Assembly: GCF_900604935.1 (NCBI RefSeq)
Contig: NZ_UWPC01000002.1
Span: 170,947-234,946, forward strand
Origin: Vaginisenegalia massiliensis
Lineage (GTDB): Bacteria; Bacillota; Bacilli; Lactobacillales; Aerococcaceae
Length of the DNA stretch: 64,000 nucleotides
Direction: 5' to 3'
Position numbers and translations under genes: made by a program. Below the pieces are notes generated by a model, which did not search any database, was not told the DNA's origin, and worked only from the letters and a program-made list of their open reading frames with translations. Below, in pieces: positions 47,413 through 56,117 of the stretch. Within the stretch, counting starts at the first letter, position 1. The number at the start of each line of letters is the position of its first letter.

Positions 47413-48123
47413 ATGAACATTTTTGATAATTTCAATGGTTTAGTCGACTTATTACAAAACTCAGATTCAAATGATCTTGATGCTATTGCTAACCACACTG
47501 GCCTTGATAAAGGTAATGTAGGTAAAATTATGGGCTTAGCTTTGCCGCTTATCCTTGATGCTATTTCTAAGCGCAATCAAGATCCACAAGCCTTGAATAG
47601 CTTCTCTCAAGCCTTAGATCAACATACTGATGCTGGCCAAGTTTCAAGCTTGGGTGAATTAACTAATCAAGTTGATCCAGAAGACAGTGACAAAATGTTA
47701 GGTCATATCTTTGGCGAAAATAAAGGTTCAATCATTGATCAGATTGCTAATACCCTAGGAATTACACCAGCAGCTGTTAAGCGCGTTTTACTTTTATTAG
47801 CGCCAGTCGTTATTAAGATGATTGCTTCAAACAAAAAACAAAAAGGTTTAGATAACGATGGAGTTGCTCGTGAAGCTGATCAAATCAAAGATCAATTAAA
47901 TGAAAAACTACAAAAAGCTCAAGATCCGAATGCAAGTATTAATGAAGGTGGCTTGTTAGGAAGTATTTTAGAAAGTATGTTAGGAACCGGTGGGACAACC
48001 AGTCTTAATCCGGGGCAAGCGGGCGGACAAGTACAGTCTCCTGTTCAACCGATTCCAAGTCAAGAAGCACCAACCAATACTAATCGTGGCTTGCTAGGTA
48101 AGATTTTAGACTTACTTAAATAA
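47413..48123 (+). CDS. DUF937 domain protein
   Basis: A 236-residue protein with the DUF937 (YidB-like) helical domain over about residues 1-150: 'DLDAIANHTGLDKGNVGKIM', 'LALPLILDAISKRNQDP', 'LGITPAAVKRVLLLLAPVVI'. The rest is a Gly/Pro/Gln-rich low-complexity region ending 'RGLLGKILDLLK'. No signal peptide; function unknown in the family. Single gene between a hairpin and a terminator, unlikely to be tied functionally to ffh or the fru genes. Confidence 0.88.
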   Translation: MNIFDNFNGLVDLLQNSDSNDLDAIANHTGLDKGNVGKIMGLALPLILDAISKRNQDPQALNSFSQALDQHTDAGQVSSLGELTNQVDPEDSDKMLGHIFGENKGSIIDQIANTLGITPAAVKRVLLLLAPVVIKMIASNKKQKGLDNDGVAREADQIKDQLNEKLQKAQDPNASINEGGLLGSILESMLGTGGTTSLNPGQAGGQVQSPVQPIPSQEAPTNTNRGLLGKILDLLK

Positions 48124-48133
48124 GATTTATTAG

Positions 48134-48175
48134 GGATCTCCAATTTAATGGAGGTTCTTTTTTTTTTTTTTTTTT
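48134..48175 (+). terminator. Terminator with an 18-base T run
   Basis: GATCTCC-AATTTAAT-GGAGGTTC-type stem followed by 18 consecutive Ts (48158-48175), far longer than needed for termination; the exact length may be unstable or mis-sequenced. Confidence 0.8.
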
Positions 48176-48207
48176 GCATGTTTTTGAATGTTTTTGACCG
48201 TTTTATA

Positions 48208-48236
48208 TTGAAACCGTTATGCATTTGCGTTATCAT
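48208..48236 (+). promoter_or_regulatory. Promoter of the fruRKA operon
   Basis: TTGAAA (48208-48213), 17 bases, TATCAT (48231-48236). The sequence TGAAACCG at the -35 is reminiscent of half of a CcpA cre site, but the second half does not match, so catabolite control here is only a possibility. Confidence 0.5.
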
Positions 48237-48257
48237 GACTAAAAAGGAGGGGTGAAA

Positions 48258-49010
48258 ATGCTTACACCTGATCGCGAAGAATATATTTTACGCAAGCTCA
48301 ACGAAGAAAGAACGGTTAAACTACAAGAGCTGATGGAAGAGATGAACGTTTCTGAATCTACTATCCGTCGAGATCTGTCCCAATTAGAGGAAAGAGGTTT
48401 GTTGACTCGAGTTCACGGCGGGGCGAAATTGAATTATCGTTTGGATTCTGAGCCAAGTTATGATGAAAAAGTCAGTCAAAATAATCAAGAAAAAATAATG
48501 ATTGCGAAAAGAGCCGCAAGTTTCATCAAAAATGGTGAGGTCATATTTTTAGATGCTGGAACAACGACTCTGCGTCTCATTGATTTTCTTGAGCAAAAGC
48601 CAAGCATAGTTGTGACAAATGGTCTCCGACAAGCAGAAATATTGTCCAGGGCGGGCTACCATACCTTGTTACTTGGTGGAACAGTCAAACAAGGAACGCA
48701 AGCGATTGTCGGTAATATGGCCCAAGCTCAAATTCAACAGTATCGCTTTGATAAAGCCTTTCTTGGCATGAATGGGATCCATCCAGAACTTGGCTTAACG
48801 ACAGCTGACGATGAAGAAGCGGCTATTAAACAAACAGCCTTGAAACATGCTAGTCGAGCTATCGTGCTAGTTGACCATACAAAATTCAATAAAGTGAACT
48901 TTTGTAAGGTAGGTAATTTAGATGAAGTCACCATTGTGACAGATCATTTGGATAATAAATTGAAGAAAGAATTTTCGCATTTTACCACATTACTGGAGGC
49001 TTTGGCATGA
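48258..49010 (+). CDS. fruR: DeoR-family fructose operon repressor FruR
   Basis: A 250-residue DeoR-type repressor. The N-terminal winged HTH is 'VKLQELMEEMNVSESTIRRD' followed by 'LSQLEERGLLTRVHGGA'; the C-terminal effector domain has 'FLDAGTTTLRLIDFL' and 'LVDHTKFNKVNFCKV'. In lactic acid bacteria FruR senses fructose-1-phosphate, the substrate of FruK. Start ATG 48258, seven bases after GGAGG, rather than the GTG six bases before it. ATGA overlap with fruK shows it heads its own operon and is autoregulated. Confidence 0.93.
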   Translation: MLTPDREEYILRKLNEERTVKLQELMEEMNVSESTIRRDLSQLEERGLLTRVHGGAKLNYRLDSEPSYDEKVSQNNQEKIMIAKRAASFIKNGEVIFLDAGTTTLRLIDFLEQKPSIVVTNGLRQAEILSRAGYHTLLLGGTVKQGTQAIVGNMAQAQIQQYRFDKAFLGMNGIHPELGLTTADDEEAAIKQTALKHASRAIVLVDHTKFNKVNFCKVGNLDEVTIVTDHLDNKLKKEFSHFTTLLEALA

Positions 49011-49936
49011 TTTATACTATAACGTTCAATCCTGCAGTTGATGTTGTCTTGACTGGTCAACATTTTCAATTAGGACAGCTCAACCGATCAAGTCACGAAG
49101 GCTATGTAGCCGGTGGCAAGGGTATTAATATGTCTGTCTTGTTGAAACGCTTAGGCAAAGATTCTGTTGCAACAGGATTTCTAGCTGGTTTTACCGGTCA
49201 ATTTATTGAATCAGAATTAAGAAAAGAAGGCGTTGAACCTGACTTTATTCAAATAGAAGGCATTACTCGCATAAATTGTAAATTGCATGCCGATACTGAA
49301 ACGGAAATCAATGGGAATGGACCAGAGATAAGTCCGGAAAACTTTGATCGTTTTTATCAGTATTTTAATGAGCGGTTAGAAGCCGGGGACCTAGTTTTTT
49401 TGGCAGGTAATGCCGCACCGGGGATGGCAGCCGATGCCTATCAAAAAATAGCGGCTTTGTGCTGGCAAAGGCAAGCATATTTGATTTTAGATACAAATTT
49501 AGCTTTGTTGACCGCTTGTTTGCCACACCATCCATTTATTATTAAACCCAATCATCATGAATTAGGTGAGATTTTTGGGGTTGAAATCAAGGCAATCGAC
49601 GAAATCATCTATTATGGTCGGGCTTTACAAGAGAAAGGTGCTCGACATGTACTGGTATCAAGAGGTGGACAAGGAGCAGTCTTAATCACCGAGGAGGGAC
49701 TGATGTACCAGTCATCGGTCCCAACCGGTCAAGTACTTAATTCAGTCGGAGCGGGAGATTCCATGTTGGCTGGCTTCATGGCTAGTTACTTGGATACCAA
49801 AAATTTTGAAACAGCTTTACGCCGCGGAGCCGCCGCTGGTAGTGCGACGGCCTTCTCAGTAGGAATTGGTCAAGCTGATTTCATTCAGCAATTAGAAAAT
49901 CAAATCAGTGTATCGGAAATTAAAGGAGAAAGATAG
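49007..49936 (+). CDS. fruK: 1-phosphofructokinase
   Basis: PfkB-family kinase converting fructose-1-phosphate, delivered by FruA, to fructose-1,6-bisphosphate. 309 residues. Family motifs are 'YTITFNPAVDVVL' at the N-terminus, 'VAGGKGINMSVLLKRLG', and the C-terminal 'NSVGAGDSMLAGFMASYL' with the catalytic Asp. Overlaps fruR by four bases. fruA follows after ten bases. Confidence 0.96.
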   Translation: MIYTITFNPAVDVVLTGQHFQLGQLNRSSHEGYVAGGKGINMSVLLKRLGKDSVATGFLAGFTGQFIESELRKEGVEPDFIQIEGITRINCKLHADTETEINGNGPEISPENFDRFYQYFNERLEAGDLVFLAGNAAPGMAADAYQKIAALCWQRQAYLILDTNLALLTACLPHHPFIIKPNHHELGEIFGVEIKAIDEIIYYGRALQEKGARHVLVSRGGQGAVLITEEGLMYQSSVPTGQVLNSVGAGDSMLAGFMASYLDTKNFETALRRGAAAGSATAFSVGIGQADFIQQLENQISVSEIKGER

Positions 49937-49946
49937 GAGTAAACCA

Positions 49947-51899
49947 ATGAAATTATCTGAGTTGTTTGATGAGCAATTAATTGTGTTAAACTTGCCATCA
50001 CTTAGTAAAAAGGAATGTCTGGGATATCTGGCTGATTACTTAGTTCAAGCAGGTCTCGTCAGTGATAAAGAGGCATATGTTGCAAAGTTAGAAGCTCGGG
50101 AAGAACAGTCAACGACTGGTGTAGGTGATCAAATCGCTATACCACATGCCCAAGACATGAGTATACAACGTGCAGCAATCGTCATGGGCCGTTCGACAAA
50201 GGGAATTGAGTGGCAGTCATTTGATGGACAACCAGCCCAATTAATTTTCATGATTGCTGCTCCTGCAGAAGGAGGACAACATTTGGAAGCTTTGGCTAAC
50301 TTATCAAAAGTGTTGCTGAAACCTGAAGCAAAAAAAGCTTTGTTGAAGGCAGAAAATGGCGTGGACGTCCTTAACATTATTCGAGAGTTTGAAGAGGATG
50401 ATAAGAGTGAAGAAACGACCGTCCAGGCGGTTACGCCTAGCGTTAGTGCAGAGAAAAAGCCGATTTATCTATTAGCTGTAACGGCTTGTCCAACGGGTAT
50501 TGCTCATACCTTTATGGCCGAAGAAAAATTAAAACAAGCGGCACAAAAAGCAGGTTACCAGATTAAAGTAGAAACCAATGGTCAATCCGGTATCGGCAAC
50601 CGGTTAACCCGAGAAGATATTGAAAAAGCTCATGCCATTATTGTTGCCGCTGATAAGCAAGTTGAAATGGCTCGTTTTGATGGGAAACCACTTATTATGA
50701 CCAAGGTAGCGGATGGCATCAATAAAGCGGATGAACTTATCGAACGGGCTGCAACGGGTCAACCAGCCATTTATCATGCCAAATTAGATCAAGTGCTAGA
50801 TCAAGATAAAAATGAAGAGGCAAGTCTTGGACGCCAGTTCTATAAACATCTGATGAATGGTATTTCTCATATGTTACCTTTCGTGGTAGCTGGTGGAATC
50901 TTGATCGCTTTATCTTTCTTCTGGGGTATTAAATCATTTGATCCAGCAGATAAGTCCTATAGTCCATTAGCTCAAAGTATCTTTACCATGGGTAAATTGA
51001 GCTTTACCATGATGCTGCCTATTCTGGCAGGCTATATTGGTCACTCTTTAGCTGACCGTCCTGGTTTAGTGATTGGTTTGATGGGCGGTATCTTTGCTAA
51101 TCCAAGTGTCATCGCTGATTTTGGTGGCGGAGTAGGTATTTTTAAAGGTTCTGTGCCATCTGGCTTCCTAGGAGCTTTAGTGGCTGGTTTCTTAGCTGGA
51201 GGCATAGTTTATGTCTTAAAGAAAGCTTTTGCTTGGTTGCCAAAATCGCTAGAAGGATTGAAGCCAATCTTTATCTATCCTGTGCTTGGAGTATTAATCA
51301 TGGGTAGCTTGATGCTCTTTGTTATCAATGGGCCGATGGGAGCAGTGATGAACGGTTTAACGCAAGGAATTAGCTCTATCCCGAGTGAATGGACCTTTGT
51401 CTTAGGTTTTGTCGTAGCAGCCATGATGTCAATTGATATGGGGGGGCCGATTAATAAAGCGGCCTATGTTAGTGGGACAGCTTTAGTAACAGCTGCCAAC
51501 GGAGCTGGGTCAAATGTTATGGCAGCCGTTATGGTCGGCGGAATGGTGCCACCGCTTGCCATCGCTTTATCAGCCACACTTAAGAAAAATCTTTGGCCAC
51601 AAGAGCAACGTAATAGTGCATTGGTCAATTATGTAATGGGTGCGGCCTTTATTACCGAAGGTGCCATCCCATTTGCTGCTTCTAATCCATTAAAAGTAAT
51701 TCCTCCTTTAGCCTTTGGGTCAGGTGTTGCCGGTGCTTTAAGCATGGTCTTTGGTTGCGTAAGTTTAGTTCCTCACGGTGGAATCTTTGCTGTAGCGGCT
51801 AAGGGTGTCACTAACCCTTTAATGTTTGTGCTCGCTTGGTTAATTGGTGGATTAATGGGTGCAGGATTGCTAATTTTGACTATGCGTCATAAGGACTAA
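49947..51899 (+). CDS. fruA: PTS fructose transporter subunit IIABC
   Basis: Single-chain fructose permease of the phosphotransferase system, 650 residues. EIIA domain at 1-150 with phosphorylated His67 in 'IAIPHAQD'; EIIB at about 170-270 with Cys181 in 'TACPTGIAHTFMAE'; EIIC at about 290-650 with roughly ten membrane segments and 'GAAFITEGAIPFAASNP'. The frame continues back into fruK, but ATG 49947 has ATAGGAGTAAACCA upstream and gives the normal EIIA start. Last gene of fruRKA. Confidence 0.96.
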   Translation: MKLSELFDEQLIVLNLPSLSKKECLGYLADYLVQAGLVSDKEAYVAKLEAREEQSTTGVGDQIAIPHAQDMSIQRAAIVMGRSTKGIEWQSFDGQPAQLIFMIAAPAEGGQHLEALANLSKVLLKPEAKKALLKAENGVDVLNIIREFEEDDKSEETTVQAVTPSVSAEKKPIYLLAVTACPTGIAHTFMAEEKLKQAAQKAGYQIKVETNGQSGIGNRLTREDIEKAHAIIVAADKQVEMARFDGKPLIMTKVADGINKADELIERAATGQPAIYHAKLDQVLDQDKNEEASLGRQFYKHLMNGISHMLPFVVAGGILIALSFFWGIKSFDPADKSYSPLAQSIFTMGKLSFTMMLPILAGYIGHSLADRPGLVIGLMGGIFANPSVIADFGGGVGIFKGSVPSGFLGALVAGFLAGGIVYVLKKAFAWLPKSLEGLKPIFIYPVLGVLIMGSLMLFVINGPMGAVMNGLTQGISSIPSEWTFVLGFVVAAMMSIDMGGPINKAAYVSGTALVTAANGAGSNVMAAVMVGGMVPPLAIALSATLKKNLWPQEQRNSALVNYVMGAAFITEGAIPFAASNPLKVIPPLAFGSGVAGALSMVFGCVSLVPHGGIFAVAAKGVTNPLMFVLAWLIGGLMGAGLLILTMRHKD

Positions 51900-52007
51900 G
51901 TCTGCTAGGAAGGAGACTTATAACCTATTTATCTTGTTGTAGACCTAATGGATTCAATTAATTCACCGTCATTCACTAAAATTTTTAATTCTGTAAAGGA
52001 AAAAGGC

Positions 52008-52036
52008 TTTACACATAAATAAAGGCGTGGTATGAT
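52008..52036 (+). promoter_or_regulatory. Promoter of the rpsP operon
   Basis: TTTACA (52008-52013), 17 bases, TATGAT (52031-52036), 36 bases before the rpsP ATG. Confidence 0.7.
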
Positions 52037-52072
52037 ACTAACGTTGAAGAAATTGATGGAGGTGAATGATAA

Positions 52073-52345
52073 ATGGCAGTAAAAATTCGTTTAAAACGGA
52101 TGGGTTCTAAGAAAGCACCTTTCTACAGAATTGTAGTTGCAGATGCACGTTCTCCACGTGATGGACGTATCATCGAAAAAATTGGTACTTATAACCCATT
52201 AACTGAACCAGCTACTTTAGAAGTTGAAGAAACTTTAGCTTTAAAATGGTTAGCAAATGGTGCTCAACCATCTGATACTGTTCGTAACTTGTTATCAAGT
52301 AAAGGAATCATGAAGAAATTCCACGAAAGCAAATCAGCTAAATAA
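52073..52345 (+). CDS. rpsP: 30S ribosomal protein S16
   Basis: Assembly protein of the 30S subunit. 90 residues, beginning '[20 protein letters not shown]' and containing '[19 protein letters not shown]', the S16 signature. Start after GATGGAGGTGAATGATAA. Codon use is biased toward preferred codons compared with neighbours, as expected for a highly expressed gene. First gene of rpsP-khpA, with rimM and trmD downstream. Confidence 0.97.
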   Translation: MAVKIRLKRMGSKKAPFYRIVVADARSPRDGRIIEKIGTYNPLTEPATLEVEETLALKWLANGAQPSDTVRNLLSSKGIMKKFHESKSAK

Positions 52346-52390
52346 GTCCAATGATGTTGCAATAAGGTCTTTGAAATGAGGATGACTGTT

Positions 52391-52651
52391 ATGCCAAATA
52401 TCGAAGCTTTAATTAGAACCATTGTGGAACCTTTAATTATTCATTCAGAAGATTTGACGATTGAACAAGTTGAGTCAGACGAATTTATTGAATATCATTT
52501 ACATCTTAATCCAGAAGACATTGGCCGTGTGATTGGTAAGAAAGGCCGCGTAGCTCGCGCTATTCGTACTATTATCTATTCTGTTCGTGTCAAAGGGCCT
52601 AAACGGGTTCGTCTTGTGATTGCAGATGAGAATGAAACAGTTGAAGACTAA
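52391..52651 (+). CDS. khpA: KH-domain RNA-binding protein KhpA
   Basis: An 86-residue single KH-domain protein (YlqC family) that in streptococci and lactobacilli works with KhpB in controlling cell elongation and division. The RNA-binding loop is 'IGRVIGKKGRVARAIRTI'. The frame opens at 52376, but the ATG at 52391 follows GAGGATGAC and matches the family N-terminus 'MPNIEALIRTIVEPLI'. Conserved position between rpsP and rimM. Confidence 0.93.
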   Translation: MPNIEALIRTIVEPLIIHSEDLTIEQVESDEFIEYHLHLNPEDIGRVIGKKGRVARAIRTIIYSVRVKGPKRVRLVIADENETVED

Positions 52652-52654
52652 TTG

Positions 52655-52679
52655 AACCGAGCCTTTGCTCGGTTTTTTT
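52655..52679 (+). terminator. Intrinsic terminator after khpA
   Basis: ACCGAGC-CTTT-GCTCGGT followed by TTTTTT. It would separate rpsP-khpA from rimM-trmD, allowing much higher S16 output. Confidence 0.9.
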
Positions 52680-52739
52680 GTAGTCTAGTGTGACTAGACT
52701 TGTTATACTAGGAATGATTATAAGAAAAGAGGGATGTAG

Positions 52740-53267
52740 ATGACCTATTATCGCATTGGTAAAATCGTGAATACCTTTGGTATTAAAGGACAAGTAAAAG
52801 TTCTTGTGGATACTGACTTTGCAGAAGAACGTTTCCAGCCTGGTCAAACACTTTATATAGTCCAAGAAAATCAGTTGGTGGATCAAGTAACAGTAGACCA
52901 AGCTCAAGTTCATAAAGGAGCTTATTTGTTAAGTTTTGTTGGTTATCATAATATCAACTTAGTTGAAGCCTATAAGGGTATGTGGTTGGCGATTGATGAG
53001 ACACAACAACACGAATTAGAGGAGGACGAGTTTTATCAACACCAGATTATTGGCTTGTCTGTGTTTGATGAAAATAATCGCTTATTGGGAACGATTAAAG
53101 ATATCATTCAATTAGGTTCTAATGACGTCTGGGTTGTTAAAGCGGCTAAACCGAAGTGCAAAGATATCTTGTTACCTTATATTAGCCAGGTTGTCAAACA
53201 GGTTGATCTTGAAAATGGTCAAGTCCATGTCGAATTAATGGAAGGGTTAGTCGACGATGAAAATTGA
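52740..53267 (+). CDS. rimM: Ribosome maturation factor RimM
   Basis: Binds S19 and helps mature the 30S head. 175 residues: N-terminal RimM domain ('YRIGKIVNTFGIKGQVKV') and C-terminal PRC-barrel ('FYQHQIIGLSVFDENNRLLG', 'DILLPYISQVVKQVDL'). ATG after AGAGGGATGTAG. A promoter may lie in TTGTTATACT-type sequence just upstream. Its end overlaps trmD by 11 bases. Confidence 0.95.
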   Translation: MTYYRIGKIVNTFGIKGQVKVLVDTDFAEERFQPGQTLYIVQENQLVDQVTVDQAQVHKGAYLLSFVGYHNINLVEAYKGMWLAIDETQQHELEEDEFYQHQIIGLSVFDENNRLLGTIKDIIQLGSNDVWVVKAAKPKCKDILLPYISQVVKQVDLENGQVHVELMEGLVDDEN

Positions 53268-53988
53268 TGTTTTGACTTTATTCCCTGAAATGTTTGAACC
53301 GATGAATCATTCATTTATGAAACGCGCCCAAGAAAAGGACTTACTCTCTTTTGCAACTCATAATTTTCGCCAGTTTGCAGTTAATAAGCATGGACATGTG
53401 GATGATTATCCTTTCGGTGGTGGGGCAGGGATGCTTTTACAAGTTGAACCTATCGTTCGCATGTTGGAAGAGTTAGCACCTAGTCCCCAAACTGAAATTA
53501 TTTTAGTTGACCCAACTGGCCAGCCTTTTGATCAAGCTATGGCTGAAGACTGGTCACAGAAAGACCACTTAATTTTTGTTTGCGGACATTATGAAGGCTT
53601 TGACGAACGAATCCGATCATATGTTACTAAAGAGGTTTCATTAGGAGACTTTGTCTTAACCAACGGGGAATTACCGGCAATGGTGATGATTGATGCGACC
53701 GTCCGTTTAATTCCTGAGGTGGTCGGTAATGCCGAATCCATCGTCCATGAATCTCATCAAAATAATCTTTTGGAACATCCTCAATATACAAGACCACGAA
53801 TTTTTCGTGATCAAGAAGTTCCAGAAATATTATTTTCTGGCCACCATGAACGTATTCAGCGTTGGCAACGAAAAGAAGCCCTACGTAGAACTTTATTAAG
53901 ACGGCCTGATTTGTTAGCCATGGCTCAGCTTACGCAAGAGGACCAAGCTTATTTAATTGAAATTAGGCAAGAAGAAGGTCTTAATTAA
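53257..53988 (+). CDS. trmD: tRNA (guanine-N1)-methyltransferase TrmD
   Basis: SPOUT enzyme that methylates G37 of tRNAs next to the anticodon and prevents +1 frameshifts. 243 residues. Motifs: 'MKIDVLTLFPEMFEP', 'DYPFGGGAGMLLQVEP', the knot 'FVCGHYEGFDERI' and 'LGDFVLTNGELPAMVMIDA'. Starts within the end of rimM, so translation is coupled. Confidence 0.97.
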   Translation: MKIDVLTLFPEMFEPMNHSFMKRAQEKDLLSFATHNFRQFAVNKHGHVDDYPFGGGAGMLLQVEPIVRMLEELAPSPQTEIILVDPTGQPFDQAMAEDWSQKDHLIFVCGHYEGFDERIRSYVTKEVSLGDFVLTNGELPAMVMIDATVRLIPEVVGNAESIVHESHQNNLLEHPQYTRPRIFRDQEVPEILFSGHHERIQRWQRKEALRRTLLRRPDLLAMAQLTQEDQAYLIEIRQEEGLN

Positions 53989-54037
53989 TCTGGCGGACAG
54001 CAAATGAAAAATAATTTATCAAATCAAGTAAAAGACC

Positions 54038-54065
54038 TTTACATGTGATTTGATTTTGGTATAAT
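54038..54065 (+). promoter_or_regulatory. Promoter of rplS
   Basis: TTTACA (54038-54043), 16 bases, perfect TATAAT (54060-54065). Transcription would start near 54072, giving an ~80-base leader. Confidence 0.75.
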
Positions 54066-54071
54066 ATTTGA

Positions 54072-54153
54072 GTGGTCTAATAGACCCTAATTAACGATAT
54101 TCCGCTGTATAGAAAGACTATGCATGAATGTTTGTTGGAAGGAGAAAGATAAA
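54072..54153 (+). ncRNA. Candidate L19 autoregulatory leader
   Basis: The untranslated leader of rplS contains a GGTCT-AATA-GACC hairpin near the 5' end and a TATTCCGCTGTATAG segment. Structured L19 leaders are known before rplS in low-GC Gram-positives and are thought to bind L19. The location fits; I could not align it to the family model. Confidence 0.4.
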
Positions 54154-54501
54154 ATGAGTAACGTTATTGACAAAATTACTTCAGTTCAATTACGCAACGA
54201 TATCCCTGAATTCCGCCCTGGAGATACAGTTCGTGTTCACGCGTTAATCGTCGAAGGCGAACGTGAACGTGTTCAAATCTTTGAAGGATTAGTTATCAAA
54301 CGTCGTGGCGCTGGAATCAGCGAAACTTACACTGTACGTAAGATTTCTAATGGTGTCGGTGTTGAACGTACTTTCCCAGTACACACTCCACGTGTGGCTA
54401 AGATCGAAGTGACTCGTAAAGGTCGCGTACGTCGTGCTAAACTTTACTACATCCGTAGCCTATCTGGTAAAGCGGCTCGTATTAAAGAACGCGGTAGATA
54501 A
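54154..54501 (+). CDS. rplS: 50S ribosomal protein L19
   Basis: A 115-residue ribosomal protein at the 30S-50S interface. It begins '[20 protein letters not shown]' and has '[21 protein letters not shown]' (core '[15 protein letters not shown]') and the C-terminus '[20 protein letters not shown]'. The start is ATG 54154 after TTGGAAGGAGAAAGATAAA; the frame is open ten codons further up, inside the leader. Own promoter and terminator. Confidence 0.97.
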   Translation: MSNVIDKITSVQLRNDIPEFRPGDTVRVHALIVEGERERVQIFEGLVIKRRGAGISETYTVRKISNGVGVERTFPVHTPRVAKIEVTRKGRVRRAKLYYIRSLSGKAARIKERGR

Positions 54502-54511
54502 TCAAATTAAA

Positions 54512-54558
54512 ATAAGACTTACAAATGGCTCTAATGAGCTGTTTGTAAGTCTTTTTTT
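54512..54558 (+). terminator. Intrinsic terminator after rplS
   Basis: AAGACTTACAAA, then an inner GGCTC/GAGCT stem-loop, then TTTGTAAGTCTT and a T tail. Confidence 0.9.
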
Positions 54559-54623
54559 GTGTAGTTTTTGTGATTAAATTAATATTTTTGAATAAATAAT
54601 CGTATGGGACAAATAAGTCGGCT

Positions 54624-54827
54624 TTATGCAAAATACTCCTGAGTAAAAGGTTCTAGGTAAATGACAATCTCCTCAGAATTTACCGTATACTCGATATATT
54701 TTACGATGAAGGTTGTTCCCAGTGAGCCATCTAATTTAATTAAGTCGTTCCTGTTGGGAATGTGGTGAATTTGAGTTTGCAAGGGCCCCCGACCATTATT
54801 AAAAATGAACTGTACTCTATATTTCAT
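54624..54827 (-). CDS. Small uncharacterised protein
   Basis: A 67-residue ORF on the minus strand. ATG at 54827 is preceded by GGAAGGTGATAAG, a good binding site; the frame is open 18 codons upstream but without one. The product ('MKYRVQFIFNNGRGPLQTQI' onward) has alternating polar and hydrophobic residues suggesting a small beta-rich domain, no cysteine, no signal or membrane segment, and an acidic C-terminus ('EIVIYLEPFTQEYFA'). I do not recognise the family. The strong start site and amino acid composition argue that it is a real gene. No neighbour shares its strand. Confidence 0.6.
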   Translation of the reverse strand: MKYRVQFIFNNGRGPLQTQIHHIPNRNDLIKLDGSLGTTFIVKYIEYTVNSEEIVIYLEPFTQEYFA

Positions 54828-55104
54828 CTTATCACCTTCCATGTGCCCATTATAAAAAGAGAAAGAATATTTCACAAGCAATATACTTAAAGAAAATCAA
54901 AATCGGAAAATATTTACTAATCTTATTACAACGTTAATTTTCTATTTTATATTTGAACATTCGGTAGGTAAATTTAGATAATAGACTACTTATTTTTCCG
55001 ATTATGCCTAACAAATATCAAATTCTTCACATTTAATGCATGAAAATTGTGAGCTAAATTTTTATTTACTATAATGAAATTAAGCATAATAAATGGAGGT
55101 ATTT
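54828..55104. other. AT-rich intergenic region
   Basis: 277 bases between the small minus-strand ORF and the EamA gene. It must carry promoters in both directions, but apart from AT-rich -10-like sequences (for example TATAATGAAA near 55069-55080 as 'tataatgaaat') I see no defined element or RNA gene. Confidence 0.3.
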
Positions 55105-55986
55105 ATGAAAAATAAAAATTTAATCGGTAAATTGGGACTCTTATTAACTGCGATTATTTGGGGATCGGGTTTTACCTTTTCTTCAATGGCTTTGCAGTAT
55201 TTTACAACCTTTCAGGTGATTGCTTTACGTTTTACGATTGCCTTCTTTTTACTCTTATTAATGAATGCTGGTCGTCTTAAACAAATTTCTAAACAGGACT
55301 TTATAAAAGGTGTAACAATTGGTGGCATTCTTTTTTCTGCCTACTTCTTTCAAACCAAAGGTTTGGAATTTACGACAACTTCTAAAAACTCTTTCTTAAC
55401 CGCTGTGAATGTCGTTTTAGTACCCTTTATTAGTTGGTTAGTTTTACGACAAAATTTATCTAAGAATGCTTTATTAGGGGCTTTGATTTCTTTAATTGGA
55501 ATTGGCTTTACTTCGTTTGCTGGTGGAGCTGGTGAATTAGCGTTTAACTTTGGGGATGTTTTATCATTAGCTGGGGCAGTTTTCTTCGGTGCTCATATCT
55601 TCTATACCGATCATTATGGCGATGATATGGCAAATTGGGTGGTTATGCTCTTACAAATGGGAACGGCTGCCTTGTTAAGCTGGATAGCTGCCTTTATCTT
55701 TGGCGAAACCCATATGACTTTTACTGCCGAATCCTTGATGCCTATCCTTTATATTGGAATTATCTCAACTTTGGTGGGATATGGTTTACAAACAGCGGCT
55801 CAAAAATTTACCACCAGTGGAGAATCTGCTGTTATTTTATCAACTGAAGCCTTCTTTGGCATGTTGACTGCTGTAATTTTACTAGGGGAACCGGTGGTAT
55901 TTACCATGGTTCTTGGGGGAATATTAATTTTCTGTGGAATTTTAGTTGTCGAACTTAAACCTCTTAAAGAAAAGCTCCCTCGTTAA
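55105..55986 (+). CDS. EamA/DMT-family transporter
   Basis: A 293-residue drug/metabolite transporter superfamily protein with ten predicted membrane segments in two EamA repeats (about 5-140 and 148-285). The first repeat begins 'LLLTAIIWGSGFTFSSMALQ'; the second has 'GLQTAAQKFTTSGESAVILS' and 'GILIFCGILVVELKP'. ATG 55105 follows ATGGAGGTATTT; the upstream ATG at 55093 lies in that site. Substrates of this family vary widely (amino acids, nucleotide sugars, drugs), and context gives no clue. Confidence 0.9.
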   Translation: MKNKNLIGKLGLLLTAIIWGSGFTFSSMALQYFTTFQVIALRFTIAFFLLLLMNAGRLKQISKQDFIKGVTIGGILFSAYFFQTKGLEFTTTSKNSFLTAVNVVLVPFISWLVLRQNLSKNALLGALISLIGIGFTSFAGGAGELAFNFGDVLSLAGAVFFGAHIFYTDHYGDDMANWVVMLLQMGTAALLSWIAAFIFGETHMTFTAESLMPILYIGIISTLVGYGLQTAAQKFTTSGESAVILSTEAFFGMLTAVILLGEPVVFTMVLGGILIFCGILVVELKPLKEKLPR

Positions 55987-56062
55987 TTTTGTTAGATTTC
56001 ATTTATACATAATAAACTGCTTTTCATGGTAGGAAAGAGCTTAATGCTTTTGTTAAATATTT

Positions 56063-56105
56063 AGAGGCCAAGTTTTAGGGAGTTTCCTTAAAGCTTGGCC
56101 TCATT
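56063..56105. terminator. Bidirectional terminator between eamA-type gene and tlpA
   Basis: GAGGCCAAG ... CTTGGCCTC with a second TTTAGGGAG/TTTCCTTAAA-like inner pairing, placed between convergent genes. Confidence 0.75.
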
Positions 56106-56117
56106 CTTTTGTAACGT

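Noticed and set aside
48208..48223. CcpA cre site at the fru promoter
   Set aside because: Only the left half (TGAAACCG) resembles cre; the right half deviates at conserved positions.
54072..54153. Ten-codon extension of L19 to 54124
   Set aside because: The extension lies in the leader, while the ATG at 54154 has a good binding site and matches the L19 N-terminus.
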